A stretch of 64,000 nucleotides of DNA, from positions 53,415 through 117,414 of the forward strand of contig JAHBTL010000020.1 of NCBI GenBank assembly GCA_019638615.1, written 5' to 3'. The translations under genes and the position numbers were made by a program. The notes under the pieces are model-generated. The model made no database searches, had not been told where the DNA came from, and was given only the letters and a program-made list of their open reading frames with translations. The DNA is from Chitinophagaceae bacterium. Lineage in GTDB: Bacteria > Bacteroidota > Bacteroidia > Chitinophagales > Chitinophagaceae. The stretch's first letter is position 1. The number at the start of each line of letters is the position of its first letter. This document shows, one piece after another, positions 1-8,484 of the stretch.

Positions 1-1047
1 CACTTTGCTGAACATAACGCCGGGTATATACCCGCGTATGGTGGTGGAGAGATCAACTAATGGTGAAGCAAATTGTTCTATAGTAGCCACCTGCCCGTTT
101 TTTTCAAGATTCGTGATGATAACAGGCAGCCCGTTATCTATCTTCTGTCGTTTCCAGGCGCTTTCCGGCCATTGCAGGTCAAGCCTGAACTTATGCGGGG
201 AGGCAAAATCAGGACGCACATTTCCCCAACGATCCACCGCGAACTTATATACGGAACCATGCGCGGCAGCCGTTACCGTTAGATGCCCGGTAGTACCCAT
301 CCAGCGGGTTTGCCAGGATGGATCCCACTCATTGGGGTTGCCGATATCCTTCCACAGCTTATAAAATGTTTCCAGCGATGCGTCGGGTTGCCGTGCCACT
401 TCATCCAGCACCCTTGTTCCATTTAAAGAGGCGAGATGCTGTTTGAAATCAACAGGCTTATCCGCCAGCGTAATATATACATCCTGCTCCGGCAACCACA
501 TAGCGCCATGCTTTTGGAGTTGTTCCAATGCAATGGTAAATCCATTTGTACCATCTTCATTCAGGCGTATGGTAAGCAGCGGCGCATCCGGCTTATACCA
601 GGAATCGTCTTTCAACCGGGCAGATTGTCCGGGTGAACCGTTTTCCATCAGGTATCCCCACATCGCATCATCCTTCAGGGTATAAGCATCTTTGTGCCCT
701 GCCAGCTTTCTTAAGGGAGCGGCAGGCTTTATATAGCTGACATCTGCTGTAAGTTCATCCACATCACCTGCACCACAGTTAAGCATAGACGAAGCAGCGG
801 TTATACGATCATTCTTTTCCGTTTGCCTGCCTGATATGTTCGACACAACGACACCGGGAGAACCGCCTGCCAGTTGAACGAAACGGGCGCTGCGGGCCGG
901 TGCTTTATGCCCGAAAGAAATTTTTACCTGTAGGTGCTCAGTGCCATTTGTTTGTACCTGGGCTGCAGCAGGACGGGATAAAATTACCCCGCCTGCCAGA
1001 CCCAGTATAGTAATCGACACCAACTGAAAATGTAATATCCTGTTCAT
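1..1047 (-). CDS. Secreted protein of unknown family, N-terminal part (cut by window edge)
   Basis: An open frame starts at an ATG on the minus strand at 1047 and runs without a stop to base 1, giving the first 349 residues. The N-terminus is a typical signal peptide: MNR, a hydrophobic stretch, then AAAQ near residues 27-30. The mature part is polar and rich in Trp and Asp, such as WKDIGNPNEWDPSWQTRW, with no motif I recognise. It lies 203 bp downstream of susD1 in the same direction, so it is probably the third gene of that glycan-uptake operon and may be a surface or periplasmic glycan-active protein. That role rests on position only; the missing C-terminus may hold the defining domain. 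Confidence 0.7.
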   Translation of the reverse strand, partial: MNRILHFQLVSITILGLAGGVILSRPAAAQVQTNGTEHLQVKISFGHKAPARSARFVQLAGGSPGVVVSNISGRQTEKNDRITAASSMLNCGAGDVDELTADVSYIKPAAPLRKLAGHKDAYTLKDDAMWGYLMENGSPGQSARLKDDSWYKPDAPLLTIRLNEDGTNGFTIALEQLQKHGAMWLPEQDVYITLADKPVDFKQHLASLNGTRVLDEVARQPDASLETFYKLWKDIGNPNEWDPSWQTRWMGTTGHLTVTAAAHGSVYKFAVDRWGNVRPDFASPHKFRLDLQWPESAWKRQKIDNGLPVIITNLEKNGQVATIEQFASPLVDLSTTIRGYIPGVMFSKV

Positions 1048-1130
1048 AATGATCTATACGCCGAAGCCTGATAAAAATTATTGAATTTTCTGCCAATCTA
1101 CGCTCGTTCCGGGTGTATTTCAAATTTTTG

Positions 1131-1154
1131 CAGGTGGGTGGTGACACCCACCTG
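1131..1154. repeat. Perfect hairpin between susD1 and the next gene
   Basis: CAGGTGGGTG and CACCCACCTG form a perfect 10-bp stem with a GTGA loop. There is no following T-run, so this looks like an intra-operon processing or attenuation hairpin rather than a classical terminator. Confidence 0.6.
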
Positions 1155-1166
1155 TAGAACCCGCTA

Positions 1167-1215
1167 CCGGTCGGTGCCCGCCCGGATGACCAGTCGGACA
1201 GGTCTCACCGACCGG
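1167..1215. repeat. Long-loop inverted repeat after susD1
   Basis: CCGGTCGGTG (1167-1176) pairs perfectly with CACCGACCGG (1206-1215) around a 29-nt GC-rich loop. Together with the hairpin at 1131 it makes a structured spacer 35 bp after the susD1 stop codon. It may set the ratio of susCD to downstream transcript. Confidence 0.5.
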
Positions 1216-1250
1216 AATGCCGCGTATGAAGCGAAAATTTACCCTCATTC

Positions 1251-2891
1251 TTATTGATAATTCGGATTTTGTTCCAGGTTTGGATTTTTATCAATCGCTG
1301 ATTGCGGAATAGGCAATACATAATTCTTTGCAGGATCAAACACCTTAGTGCCTCCACCTGCGGGTACTATAGTATATACCGTATTTCCGCCTACAATATC
1401 AATCTTGATTGCATGCACGGTACCGTTCAGCCTGGTTTCTGCCAGCTTCAGCCTCAACAGGTCAGGTAATCTCTTTTCTTCAAATGCCAACTCCACTCTT
1501 CTTTCACGGGCTATCGCTTTGCGCATATCAGCCTGGCTCAAACCGGCAGGAAGATCCGGCAGTTCAGACCTGTTCCTTATTGCATTAATGGCATCGTATA
1601 CCGACTGATCAGGTCCTGTTGCTTCATTCCTTGCTTCCGCATAGCTCAGCAATACTTCCGCATAACGGAAAATGATCCAGTTGGCGCTGTTGCCGTTGTC
1701 CTGTGCGCCTGCATATTTAGGATTCACGCCTTTGATCACATAGTATCCTGTTCTTGTTGAAATGCTGCTGTTGTTTAAATCAGTGGCGTTAAGGCTGCCC
1801 ACTCCCTGCTTCATGATCATGGTAGCGCCCAGCCATACGGATTCATCATAAATGATGGATTGATAAAATCTTTTTTCACGATTCACATAAGGATTCTGCG
1901 CATTATATCCTGATCCTGCATCTGTAATAGGTAAGCCGTTGGCCATTGCGTATTCATCCACCAGGTCTTGTGTAGGATCCACATGTCCCCAGCCGGTAAG
2001 AGAGCCGTTCACAAAACGCGGCCCTATCTGCCCGATATAATTCGCAAGGGAAGTTCCCCCGAGATGCTGGCGACTGAATATTACCTCTACGTTATTATTG
2101 TTCTCTTCATAAAACAACGTGGTATAATCAGGAAATAGGCTGTACTTGTTCAGGTCTATTACTTTTTTATAAGTAGTGGCTGCCTGCTCCCAGCGCGCCA
2201 GGTCGTTGGATGAATTTTTCAACGGGCTGGCATTAAACAATTCAGCATAACCCTTAAGCGTAAGCGCAGCGCCTTTGGTTGCTCTTCCGGATTGAGCGCT
2301 CACCGGCAGGTCCGCTTCTATGGCCCCGCATTCGGAAATAATAAAATCCGCGGTTTCTTCAGAGGTATTTCTTGCACGGAACACCGCATCACCCTGCTCA
2401 TTGATATTAAGCACATCGGTAATAAGCGGCACTCCGCCGTGGTAAGTCCACAACAAAGAATAAAAGTATGCCCTTAAGAAACGCGCTTCTGCCAGCCTTA
2501 CTTTTTTCCAGTCTTCCGGCAAATCCGAAGCCGTTACTCTTTCTATAAACAAATTGCATTTGCGGATATTGGTATATTGTCCCCACCTGTTAGGCGTATT
2601 GGCAGGTGTGTAAATACCGGGGCCGTAAACATTTGTACTTACACGGCCGGCCTGACCATTTAAGGAGTTGTCTGAAAAATTTTCCCAGGGATCCCCTACA
2701 TCCAGTGTAGGCAGGGACGCGTAAATATTGTTCAGGAACAGGTCCGCGTTATCCTGGGTTGCCCACAAAGTAACGTCTGACACCTGGTTCTTGGGTACTA
2801 CCTCCAAAAACTTTTTGCAGGAGGTAATAAAGAACGAGACAGAAAGAATGATGATCATATTGAGTGATATCTTACATAATTGCTTTTTCAT
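1251..2891 (-). CDS. SusD/RagB family glycan-binding lipoprotein (susD1)
   Basis: SusD-type proteins are surface lipoproteins that capture oligosaccharides and act as the lid of the SusC transporter. The 546-residue product starts with a lipoprotein signal; the lipobox ITSC puts the acylated Cys at residue 25, followed by KKFLEVVPKNQ, the usual SusD opening. TPR-like helices follow. Near the C-terminus are the family hallmarks YAEVLLSYAEARNE, an AINAIRNRSELPDLP stretch, RERRVELAFEEKR and the closing YVLPIPQSAIDKNPNLEQNPNY. The gene starts 20 bp after the end of susC1 and is clearly co-transcribed with it. The substrate cannot be read from the sequence; the sugar-acid operon sharing its promoter motif hints at an acidic or uronate-rich glycan. 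Confidence 0.96.
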   Translation of the reverse strand: MKKQLCKISLNMIIILSVSFFITSCKKFLEVVPKNQVSDVTLWATQDNADLFLNNIYASLPTLDVGDPWENFSDNSLNGQAGRVSTNVYGPGIYTPANTPNRWGQYTNIRKCNLFIERVTASDLPEDWKKVRLAEARFLRAYFYSLLWTYHGGVPLITDVLNINEQGDAVFRARNTSEETADFIISECGAIEADLPVSAQSGRATKGAALTLKGYAELFNASPLKNSSNDLARWEQAATTYKKVIDLNKYSLFPDYTTLFYEENNNNVEVIFSRQHLGGTSLANYIGQIGPRFVNGSLTGWGHVDPTQDLVDEYAMANGLPITDAGSGYNAQNPYVNREKRFYQSIIYDESVWLGATMIMKQGVGSLNATDLNNSSISTRTGYYVIKGVNPKYAGAQDNGNSANWIIFRYAEVLLSYAEARNEATGPDQSVYDAINAIRNRSELPDLPAGLSQADMRKAIARERRVELAFEEKRLPDLLRLKLAETRLNGTVHAIKIDIVGGNTVYTIVPAGGGTKVFDPAKNYVLPIPQSAIDKNPNLEQNPNYQ

Positions 2892-2910
2892 ACATTTTCA
2901 ATTTTGCCGG

Positions 2911-5900
2911 TTAAAAAGTGACATTCAAGCCTACAGAAAGCGCCTTTTGATTAGGATATCCCCAGGCATTACTCGGTATCCATGAATTGTTGGGACCGAT
3001 CTCGGGATCATAATTGATCAGCTTGGTCCATGTTAAAATATTCTGACCCGACAAATAAATTCTTGCAGATTGCAGCCTGATCCTGTTCATCACCGAAGCA
3101 GGTATAGTATAAGATAAAGTAGCGCTCTTCAGCCTTAAATAGTCCGCATTGCCCATCCAGAAAGAAGATCTTTGTTCATTATTAACTGTTGGGGAAGAGG
3201 TAAGCCTCGGGAACTTTGCATTGGTATTTTGCGGAGTCCAGTAATCAAAGTTCTGCGTATAAGGCAACATGGTTTCCCAGAAAGGCATGATAGTGGAACC
3301 GTGATAATACCAATCCACTTTCGCCGCGCCCTGGAACAATAATTCCAGTCCAAACCCTTTGTAACGAACGGAAGGCGCAAATCCGTAAATGATCCCCGGA
3401 ACTGCCGTAGGGTTACCTATTACCGTGAGATCATCGTTATTTATTTCTCCATCTTTGTTCAGATCTTCATACCTGATATCACCCGGCTGAACCGCTCCCC
3501 AGGGTTGGGTTGCAATACCAGGCTTTAATGAGCCGTCTGTTTCAAAATCTTCCGCCTGGAAATAACCTAAAGCATGGAACCCGAATTGCGTTCCGAGTGG
3601 TCTGCCTGTTACCCTCCTGTTGGGATTGTTGTACGTGGTAGGTCCTTCAAAAACCTGGAGCAGCTTGTTTTTGGCATAGGTCATGTTGGCTGATAATGAT
3701 ACCTGCAGGTCTTTGGAAAAATCATATGCAGACCTTACAGTCAAATCAAACCCCTGGTTCGACATGATGCCCGCGTTCACCTGGCTCAACCCTACGCCGT
3801 ATTCGGCAGGTATGATCACATCCGGGCTCATGAGCATATTAGATCTTTTTTCATAGAAGTAATCCACTTCAAGATTGAGCAGCCCTTTCCATAAGCTGGC
3901 TTCCAAACCTATATCTGTTTTTTTAGCTCTTTCCCAGGTGATATTGGGGTTAGGCTCAGCCCTTTCGCTGATCCCCTGAACTGCATTACCGCCTAACACG
4001 TAATTTGTTCCCAGTACATTATAAGTGCTCATGTACTGAAATGCACTTCCTGCTAACGCACCCACTTCACCATACGATGCTCTCAGCTTAAGGTTATCGA
4101 GCCAGCTTATTTTATTCTTCATAAAATTTTCTTCAGACAAGCGCCAGCCCACAGAAAATGCGGGAAAGAAGCCCCAGCGTTTGTCGGGAGCGAAATAATA
4201 GCTTCCGTCATAACGACCACTTGCTTCCACTAAATATTTCTGGGCATAGTTATAAGCTACCCTGTATACCAGTCCCGCCTGCCGTGCCGCGCTGGAAGAG
4301 CCACCGGTAGACATATCGGCAGCGCTGGAGCTACCCAGGTTGATCTCATCTACCGTTAAATTAAAATTCCTTCTTGTAGCCATGAGACTTGTAAGGTCAT
4401 TGGCTTTCGCTTCAAACAAGCCCAGTACCGCAACATTATGATTTCCAAAAGAACCATCGTAATTAAACCCGGCCTGGTAAGTAAGCTGTGTAGCAAAATC
4501 TATATCCTGGCGGAGCGAAGGCTTGGTCTGCCCCCAGATGCCATCATTAATAACATAAGGCGTCTGCGATTTATCAAGGCTTGCTTTATGCACAGGCAGG
4601 GTCCATAATTTATGCATGGTGTAGGTGGGATCGTATGCAATGGTTCCTCTTAATTTTAATCCCGGAACAAAAGGTATTTTCTGCTCAACGGATAACTGTG
4701 AATACAGTGAATTGATACCATACTTTTCGTACCCGCTGTTGAAAAGGCTGCCGGTAAGGAAAGTTCCCGGCATACCGTTGCTGAAATATAAAGGCCCATA
4801 TAAAGGATGCAGGTAACCGACCAGCTCAAAAATACGACCGGTAGATACAGCGGGAAAGTTGCTGTTTTGATTACGACCGTTGAGGTTAAAGGAAACAGAG
4901 GTAGTAGACGTTACCTGCGCATCTACATTCAGCGTAACATTAAAACGGCGTGTATTGGTTATACCGGAAGATTTCCACATACCATCCTGGTGCATATAGC
5001 CGAGCGCGGCATAATACTTTATTCTTTCCGCACCGCCGGAAATCTCGATATTGTGCTGTGTTATCAACGTGTTCTTATTGGTGATAGTTCCCCATATATC
5101 CTTATGTGTAGGGTATGCATCGGGATCTGATCCGTCCTGGAACTTTTGAAGCTCCTCGGGGGAATAAGGTTCCGGTAATCCCTCGTTTACCGCTGCCGCA
5201 TTTCTTAATGTGGCATACTGGTACGAGTTTACAAAATCGGGCAATACTACCGGGTTCTGAAACCCGACATAACCGTTATAGGTAAGCGATGGTGCGCCGC
5301 TCTTCCCTCTTTTAGTAGTAACCAGTATTACACCATTGGCTCCCGCCACACCGTAAGGCGCTACGGCAGCCGCATCTTTTAACACGGTAAATGTTTCTAT
5401 TGCATTAGGATCCAGGTGCTGGAATGTTCTTGGAATACCATCAACTATCAGCAGCGGCTGGTTGGCTCCTGTAGACGATAAACCCCTGATGTAGATATTG
5501 GAGCCGTCGTATCCCGGTTCACCGGAACCCTGCTTGAATATAACGCCGGATACCCTTCCTCCCAAACCATTGCTTAAATTAGCAACAGGAACGGAAGCGA
5601 TCTCTTTGCCTTTCATAGTGGATACGGCTGCCGTGAGCGAGGTTTTCTTTTGCGTTCCGTAACCAACCACCACGATATCGCTTAATACATTGCCGGCAGA
5701 GGCGGTAAGGGTAATGGTGATCTCGTTTCTGTTACCCACCTTAATGGTTTGCGTTTCAAAGCCGGTATGAGATACAACCAGCGTTTGCCCGCGTGAAACA
5801 CGTAAAGTAAATTCACCGCTTTCATTGGTAGTGGTACCCTGCTGCGTTTCTCTCACAATAACGGAAACATTCGACAGGGCCGTTTCACCATCAGTGATCT

Positions 5901-6015
5901 TACCGTTAAGTGTAAAATCCGCCTGGGCAAAAACAGCACCCGCTAAAAAGAGAAAGACAAACAGCGAAAAAAATACTTTTCCTGTAACAGGAGACTGTAA
6001 GAGTTTTAGCTTCAT
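2911..6015 (-). CDS. SusC/RagA family TonB-dependent transporter (susC1)
   Basis: This outer-membrane beta-barrel imports oligosaccharides using TonB energy and pairs with the SusD lipoprotein downstream. The 1034-residue protein has a signal peptide to about residue 31, a carboxypeptidase-regulatory-like (CNA-B-type) domain at about 34-105, then the SusC signature DIVVVGYGTQKKTSLT at 113-128 leading into the plug (VTTKRGKSG is the plug end). The barrel closes with VGLNVTF at the C-terminus, a terminal Phe being typical of outer-membrane proteins. It has no STN domain, so it should not signal to an anti-sigma factor, which fits the nearby AraC regulator. The promoter region holds three tandem copies of the 19-bp motif described at 6132-6202. 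Confidence 0.97.
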   Translation of the reverse strand: MKLKLLQSPVTGKVFFSLFVFLFLAGAVFAQADFTLNGKITDGETALSNVSVIVRETQQGTTTNESGEFTLRVSRGQTLVVSHTGFETQTIKVGNRNEITITLTASAGNVLSDIVVVGYGTQKKTSLTAAVSTMKGKEIASVPVANLSNGLGGRVSGVIFKQGSGEPGYDGSNIYIRGLSSTGANQPLLIVDGIPRTFQHLDPNAIETFTVLKDAAAVAPYGVAGANGVILVTTKRGKSGAPSLTYNGYVGFQNPVVLPDFVNSYQYATLRNAAAVNEGLPEPYSPEELQKFQDGSDPDAYPTHKDIWGTITNKNTLITQHNIEISGGAERIKYYAALGYMHQDGMWKSSGITNTRRFNVTLNVDAQVTSTTSVSFNLNGRNQNSNFPAVSTGRIFELVGYLHPLYGPLYFSNGMPGTFLTGSLFNSGYEKYGINSLYSQLSVEQKIPFVPGLKLRGTIAYDPTYTMHKLWTLPVHKASLDKSQTPYVINDGIWGQTKPSLRQDIDFATQLTYQAGFNYDGSFGNHNVAVLGLFEAKANDLTSLMATRRNFNLTVDEINLGSSSAADMSTGGSSSAARQAGLVYRVAYNYAQKYLVEASGRYDGSYYFAPDKRWGFFPAFSVGWRLSEENFMKNKISWLDNLKLRASYGEVGALAGSAFQYMSTYNVLGTNYVLGGNAVQGISERAEPNPNITWERAKKTDIGLEASLWKGLLNLEVDYFYEKRSNMLMSPDVIIPAEYGVGLSQVNAGIMSNQGFDLTVRSAYDFSKDLQVSLSANMTYAKNKLLQVFEGPTTYNNPNRRVTGRPLGTQFGFHALGYFQAEDFETDGSLKPGIATQPWGAVQPGDIRYEDLNKDGEINNDDLTVIGNPTAVPGIIYGFAPSVRYKGFGLELLFQGAAKVDWYYHGSTIMPFWETMLPYTQNFDYWTPQNTNAKFPRLTSSPTVNNEQRSSFWMGNADYLRLKSATLSYTIPASVMNRIRLQSARIYLSGQNILTWTKLINYDPEIGPNNSWIPSNAWGYPNQKALSVGLNVTF

Positions 6016-6086
6016 AGCAATTGTTTTGTTTTGCTTTTAAATTTTAATTCAGTACAGGTGACCAATCATTTCCTGGTCATGCTACA

Positions 6087-6094
6087 CAAAACTA
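6087..6094 (-). promoter_or_regulatory. susC1 promoter -7 box
   Basis: TAGTTTTG on the minus strand is a perfect match to the Bacteroidota -7 consensus TAnnTTTG, 71 nt before the susC1 start codon. No clear -33 TTTG is seen, as expected of an activator-dependent promoter. An activator-like site ends exactly 37 nt upstream. Confidence 0.65.
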
Positions 6095-6131
6095 TTTTTT
6101 CAGCTACCAGCTTTTTTGCACAATCTTGCTT

Positions 6132-6150
6132 AATCAGTACCCTATCTTGC
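6132..6150 (-). promoter_or_regulatory. Regulon motif, promoter-proximal copy for susC1
   Basis: On the minus strand this reads GCAAGATAGGGTACTGATT, matching the strongest copy (6184-6202) at 14 of 19 positions. It ends exactly 37 nt before the -7 box, the spacing found at three other promoters in the window. I infer it is the activator site next to RNA polymerase. Confidence 0.55.
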
Positions 6151-6162
6151 AAGACTAATGTA

Positions 6163-6181
6163 TTCAACTACCTTATTTTGT
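6163..6181 (-). promoter_or_regulatory. Regulon motif, middle copy at susC1
   Basis: On the minus strand this reads ACAAAATAAGGTAGTTGAA. It shares the ACAAAATA.G.TA.T core with the copy at 6184-6202 and lies 21 bp (two helical turns) from it, the spacing usual for tandem AraC-family half-sites. Confidence 0.5.
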
Positions 6182-6183
6182 AC

Positions 6184-6202
6184 AATTATTATCCTATTTT
6201 GT
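6184..6202 (-). promoter_or_regulatory. Regulon motif, distal and strongest copy at susC1/araC
   Basis: On the minus strand this reads ACAAAATAGGATAATAATT, matching the susC3 promoter copy (35925-35943) at 18 of 19 positions. It lies in the divergent interval between susC1 and the AraC-type gene at 6254, so it could also influence the regulator's own expression. Confidence 0.65.
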
Positions 6203-6253
6203 GGAATCTGACATAAATAAGGATAAACATTTTTACTTTTTTATATTTAGGGA

Positions 6254-7126
6254 ATGAAACCGCACTATAAGCCCATACCATCGGAATCAAAGCTGTTTAA
6301 AGTAGAATTCCAGAAAACAAGCCAGGAATTTTATTATCCCTGGCATTATCATGCCGAGCTTGAGCTGACTTTTATTTTAAGCGGCCAGGGCGTTAGGTAT
6401 GTAGGTAACTCCATTGAAAATTTTTATGAAGATGAACTGGTTTTGCTGGGCTCTAACCTGCCGCATACCTGGAACACAACCATAGACCAGACCCAGCCTG
6501 TAACCGCCATCGTTATATACCTTAAAGAAGATTTTTTTGATAAGAACTGGATGCAGAGCATCGAGTTCGAAAGCATCCGGAATCTTTCGATCCTGATGAA
6601 TAAAGGGATAAAGGTGAGCAAAGAAGTAGCGCTGGCGCTTAAGCCGAAATTTTTTGAGATGCTGAATGCATCGCCGTTTGAAAAGCTGATGATATTGCTG
6701 CAGGTGCTTGAATACCTCTCTCACAACCAGGAACACAAGTTCTTATGCGAACAGGAATTCTCCTGCGATCTTGATGATACGGATAAAACAAGGATCAATA
6801 GTGTATACGATTATATCCAGAAAAACTACCAGCGCCAGATATCGCTGGCAGATATTGCCGCACGCCTGAATATGAGCGAGGAATATTTTTCAAGGTATTT
6901 CAGCAAAACGATGAAAAAGCCATTCTTTGAATTTTTAAATGAATATAAGATCAACCGCGCCTGCAAATTGCTGATTGAAACAGATAAGCAGATCAGTGAA
7001 ATATGTTATGCGGCGGGATTTGAAAGTATTCCTTTTTTTTACCGGCAGTTTAAAAAGTTCAAGGATTGCCAGCCTAAAAGTTATCGCATGAACTATCAGC
7101 GGATATCGTTATACCAGCCAGTGTAA
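6254..7126 (+). CDS. AraC family transcriptional regulator (cupin sensor + HTH)
   Basis: This 290-residue regulator has an AraC-type cupin sensor at about 15-130 and a double helix-turn-helix DNA-binding domain at about 178-283. The sensor shows YPWHYHAELELTFILSG, with His31 and His33 in the usual pocket region and HTW at 71-73. The HTH shows ISLADIAARLNMSEEYFSRYFSK and ISEICYAAGFESIPFFYRQFKK, which are textbook AraC motifs. It is divergent from susC1 with the motif copies at 6132-6202 in between, so it is a good candidate for the protein that binds them. The sequence TATATTTA, close to TAnnTTTG, ends 4 nt before the ATG, so the mRNA may have almost no leader. Confidence 0.93.
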   Translation: MKPHYKPIPSESKLFKVEFQKTSQEFYYPWHYHAELELTFILSGQGVRYVGNSIENFYEDELVLLGSNLPHTWNTTIDQTQPVTAIVIYLKEDFFDKNWMQSIEFESIRNLSILMNKGIKVSKEVALALKPKFFEMLNASPFEKLMILLQVLEYLSHNQEHKFLCEQEFSCDLDDTDKTRINSVYDYIQKNYQRQISLADIAARLNMSEEYFSRYFSKTMKKPFFEFLNEYKINRACKLLIETDKQISEICYAAGFESIPFFYRQFKKFKDCQPKSYRMNYQRISLYQPV

Positions 7127-7214
7127 TGTTCAATGATACCGGGCAAAAATCAAACACGCTTTACCTAAAAATAATAATTCGAAAAATTGAAATGCACCCG
7201 TCTCTAAGATATTC

Positions 7215-8204
7215 ATGCCGGTATCAACCTCAAAGCTTAACTTGCAAGAGCTAAACTATACACCAATGAAATTTGATGATTCGCTATGGAAAGCCATACT
7301 TGAGGATCTTTTTGCAGACTTTCTCCGTTTCTTTTTTCCCGATGCCGATAATATCTTCGATATGAAAAAGGGGTTCACCTACCTTGACAAGGAGATGGCA
7401 CAAATAGCGGTTGATGGTGAACCCGAATCACCCAAATATGTTGATAAGCTGGTAAAAGTGTATACCCGTGAAGGCATTGAGCAATGGGTGCTTGTGCATG
7501 TGGAAGTGCAGGGATACGTGGATAGGCACTTTGAACAACGGATGTATATGTATAATTACCGCATTTTCGACCGCTATCGCAAACAAATTACGGCAATAGC
7601 TTTGTTAACAGACAAAGACAAACAATTTCACCCGGCAGAATACCGTTCTGAATTCCTGGGAACATCCATCCGCTATAGTTTCAACAGCTATAAGATCATT
7701 GCGCAGGATGAAGCCGCTTTACTGCAAAGCAGCAATCCTTTTGCATTTGTAGTGCTTACTGTTTTGCTGGCGCTGCGGCGCGACAAACTAACAGACAAAG
7801 CATTGTTTGATCTTAAGGTGGAGCTTGTACGGAAGCTGCTGGAGCAAAAGTTTGCCAGGGCAATCATCAGGGGCATATTCTATTTTATCCGTAATTACGT
7901 GGTTTTTGCCGATCCGGAAAATGACAGTAAATTTGATAGCAAAATTGATTCTATTACTCAAAAAAGCAGGCACATGGGTATTGTTGAAATGTTAAAGGAA
8001 AGAGAAGCCAAAAAAATTCTTGAAAGGGGCGAGAAAGCTGGTTTGGAAAAAGGCTTAGAAAAAGGCAAAGCCGAGGGTAAGACTGAGGAAGTTTATAACC
8101 TGATCACAAGACTTGCCTTATCCGATGCCCAGGCTGCTGATGTTGCCGGGGTGCCTGTGGCTTTTGTGAAAAAAGTACGCGCTTCTCTGAAAAAGAAGAA
8201 ATAA
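7215..8204 (+). CDS. Rpn/YhgA-like PD-(D/E)XK nuclease family protein
   Basis: The family is the recombination-promoting nuclease (Rpn, PDDEXK_2) group of transposase-related nucleases. In the 329-residue product, KYVDKLVKVY supplies the Asp (D77) and LVHVEVQGY supplies the ExQ pair (E97, Q99) of the nuclease core. A tail rich in EKG repeats at about 264-285 and a short final HTH-like segment are also characteristic. The true start may be the ATG at 7266 (MKFDDSLW); the first 17 residues look like leader sequence. A degenerate second copy of part of its 3' end follows at 8211-8256. These genes are usually scattered in many copies per genome; this one looks intact. Confidence 0.85.
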   Translation: MPVSTSKLNLQELNYTPMKFDDSLWKAILEDLFADFLRFFFPDADNIFDMKKGFTYLDKEMAQIAVDGEPESPKYVDKLVKVYTREGIEQWVLVHVEVQGYVDRHFEQRMYMYNYRIFDRYRKQITAIALLTDKDKQFHPAEYRSEFLGTSIRYSFNSYKIIAQDEAALLQSSNPFAFVVLTVLLALRRDKLTDKALFDLKVELVRKLLEQKFARAIIRGIFYFIRNYVVFADPENDSKFDSKIDSITQKSRHMGIVEMLKEREAKKILERGEKAGLEKGLEKGKAEGKTEEVYNLITRLALSDAQAADVAGVPVAFVKKVRASLKKKK

Positions 8205-8210
8205 GCTATT

Positions 8211-8256
8211 CCATTACTCAAAAAAGCATGTACATAGATATTGTTGAGGTGTTAAA
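8211..8256 (+). repeat. Remnant copy of the Rpn-type gene's 3' part
   Basis: This 46-bp stretch closely matches 7951-7996 inside the gene upstream (shared runs TTACTCAAAAAAGCA and TATTGTTGA) but does not continue the frame. It is probably a leftover of a tandem paralogue. The rest of 8205-8484 holds no convincing gene; a 46-codon frame from the ATG at 8367 has no recognisable content. Confidence 0.6.
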
Positions 8257-8484
8257 CTATCCTTCTTGCTTTGCATCAGGGGTTGAAGAATAACATCTTC
8301 TCACTATTCCCAGAATTCCATCTTTATTATGATCTAATCCTGATATATTGATTTTTTGTCAACGAAATGTACCAAACCTTCCAATCGCTCAAAAACGAGA
8401 TTCCCAATGTTACCAGGAAAGCCAAAACAAAAGATGCAAAATACCCGGAAACCACATCAAAGGTTAGTTTGCAACTCATAATGA

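Noticed and set aside
938-1147. 69-codon minus-strand ORF across the susD1 downstream spacer
   Set aside because: It overlaps the hairpin and the start of the secreted-protein gene in another frame and lacks coding character.
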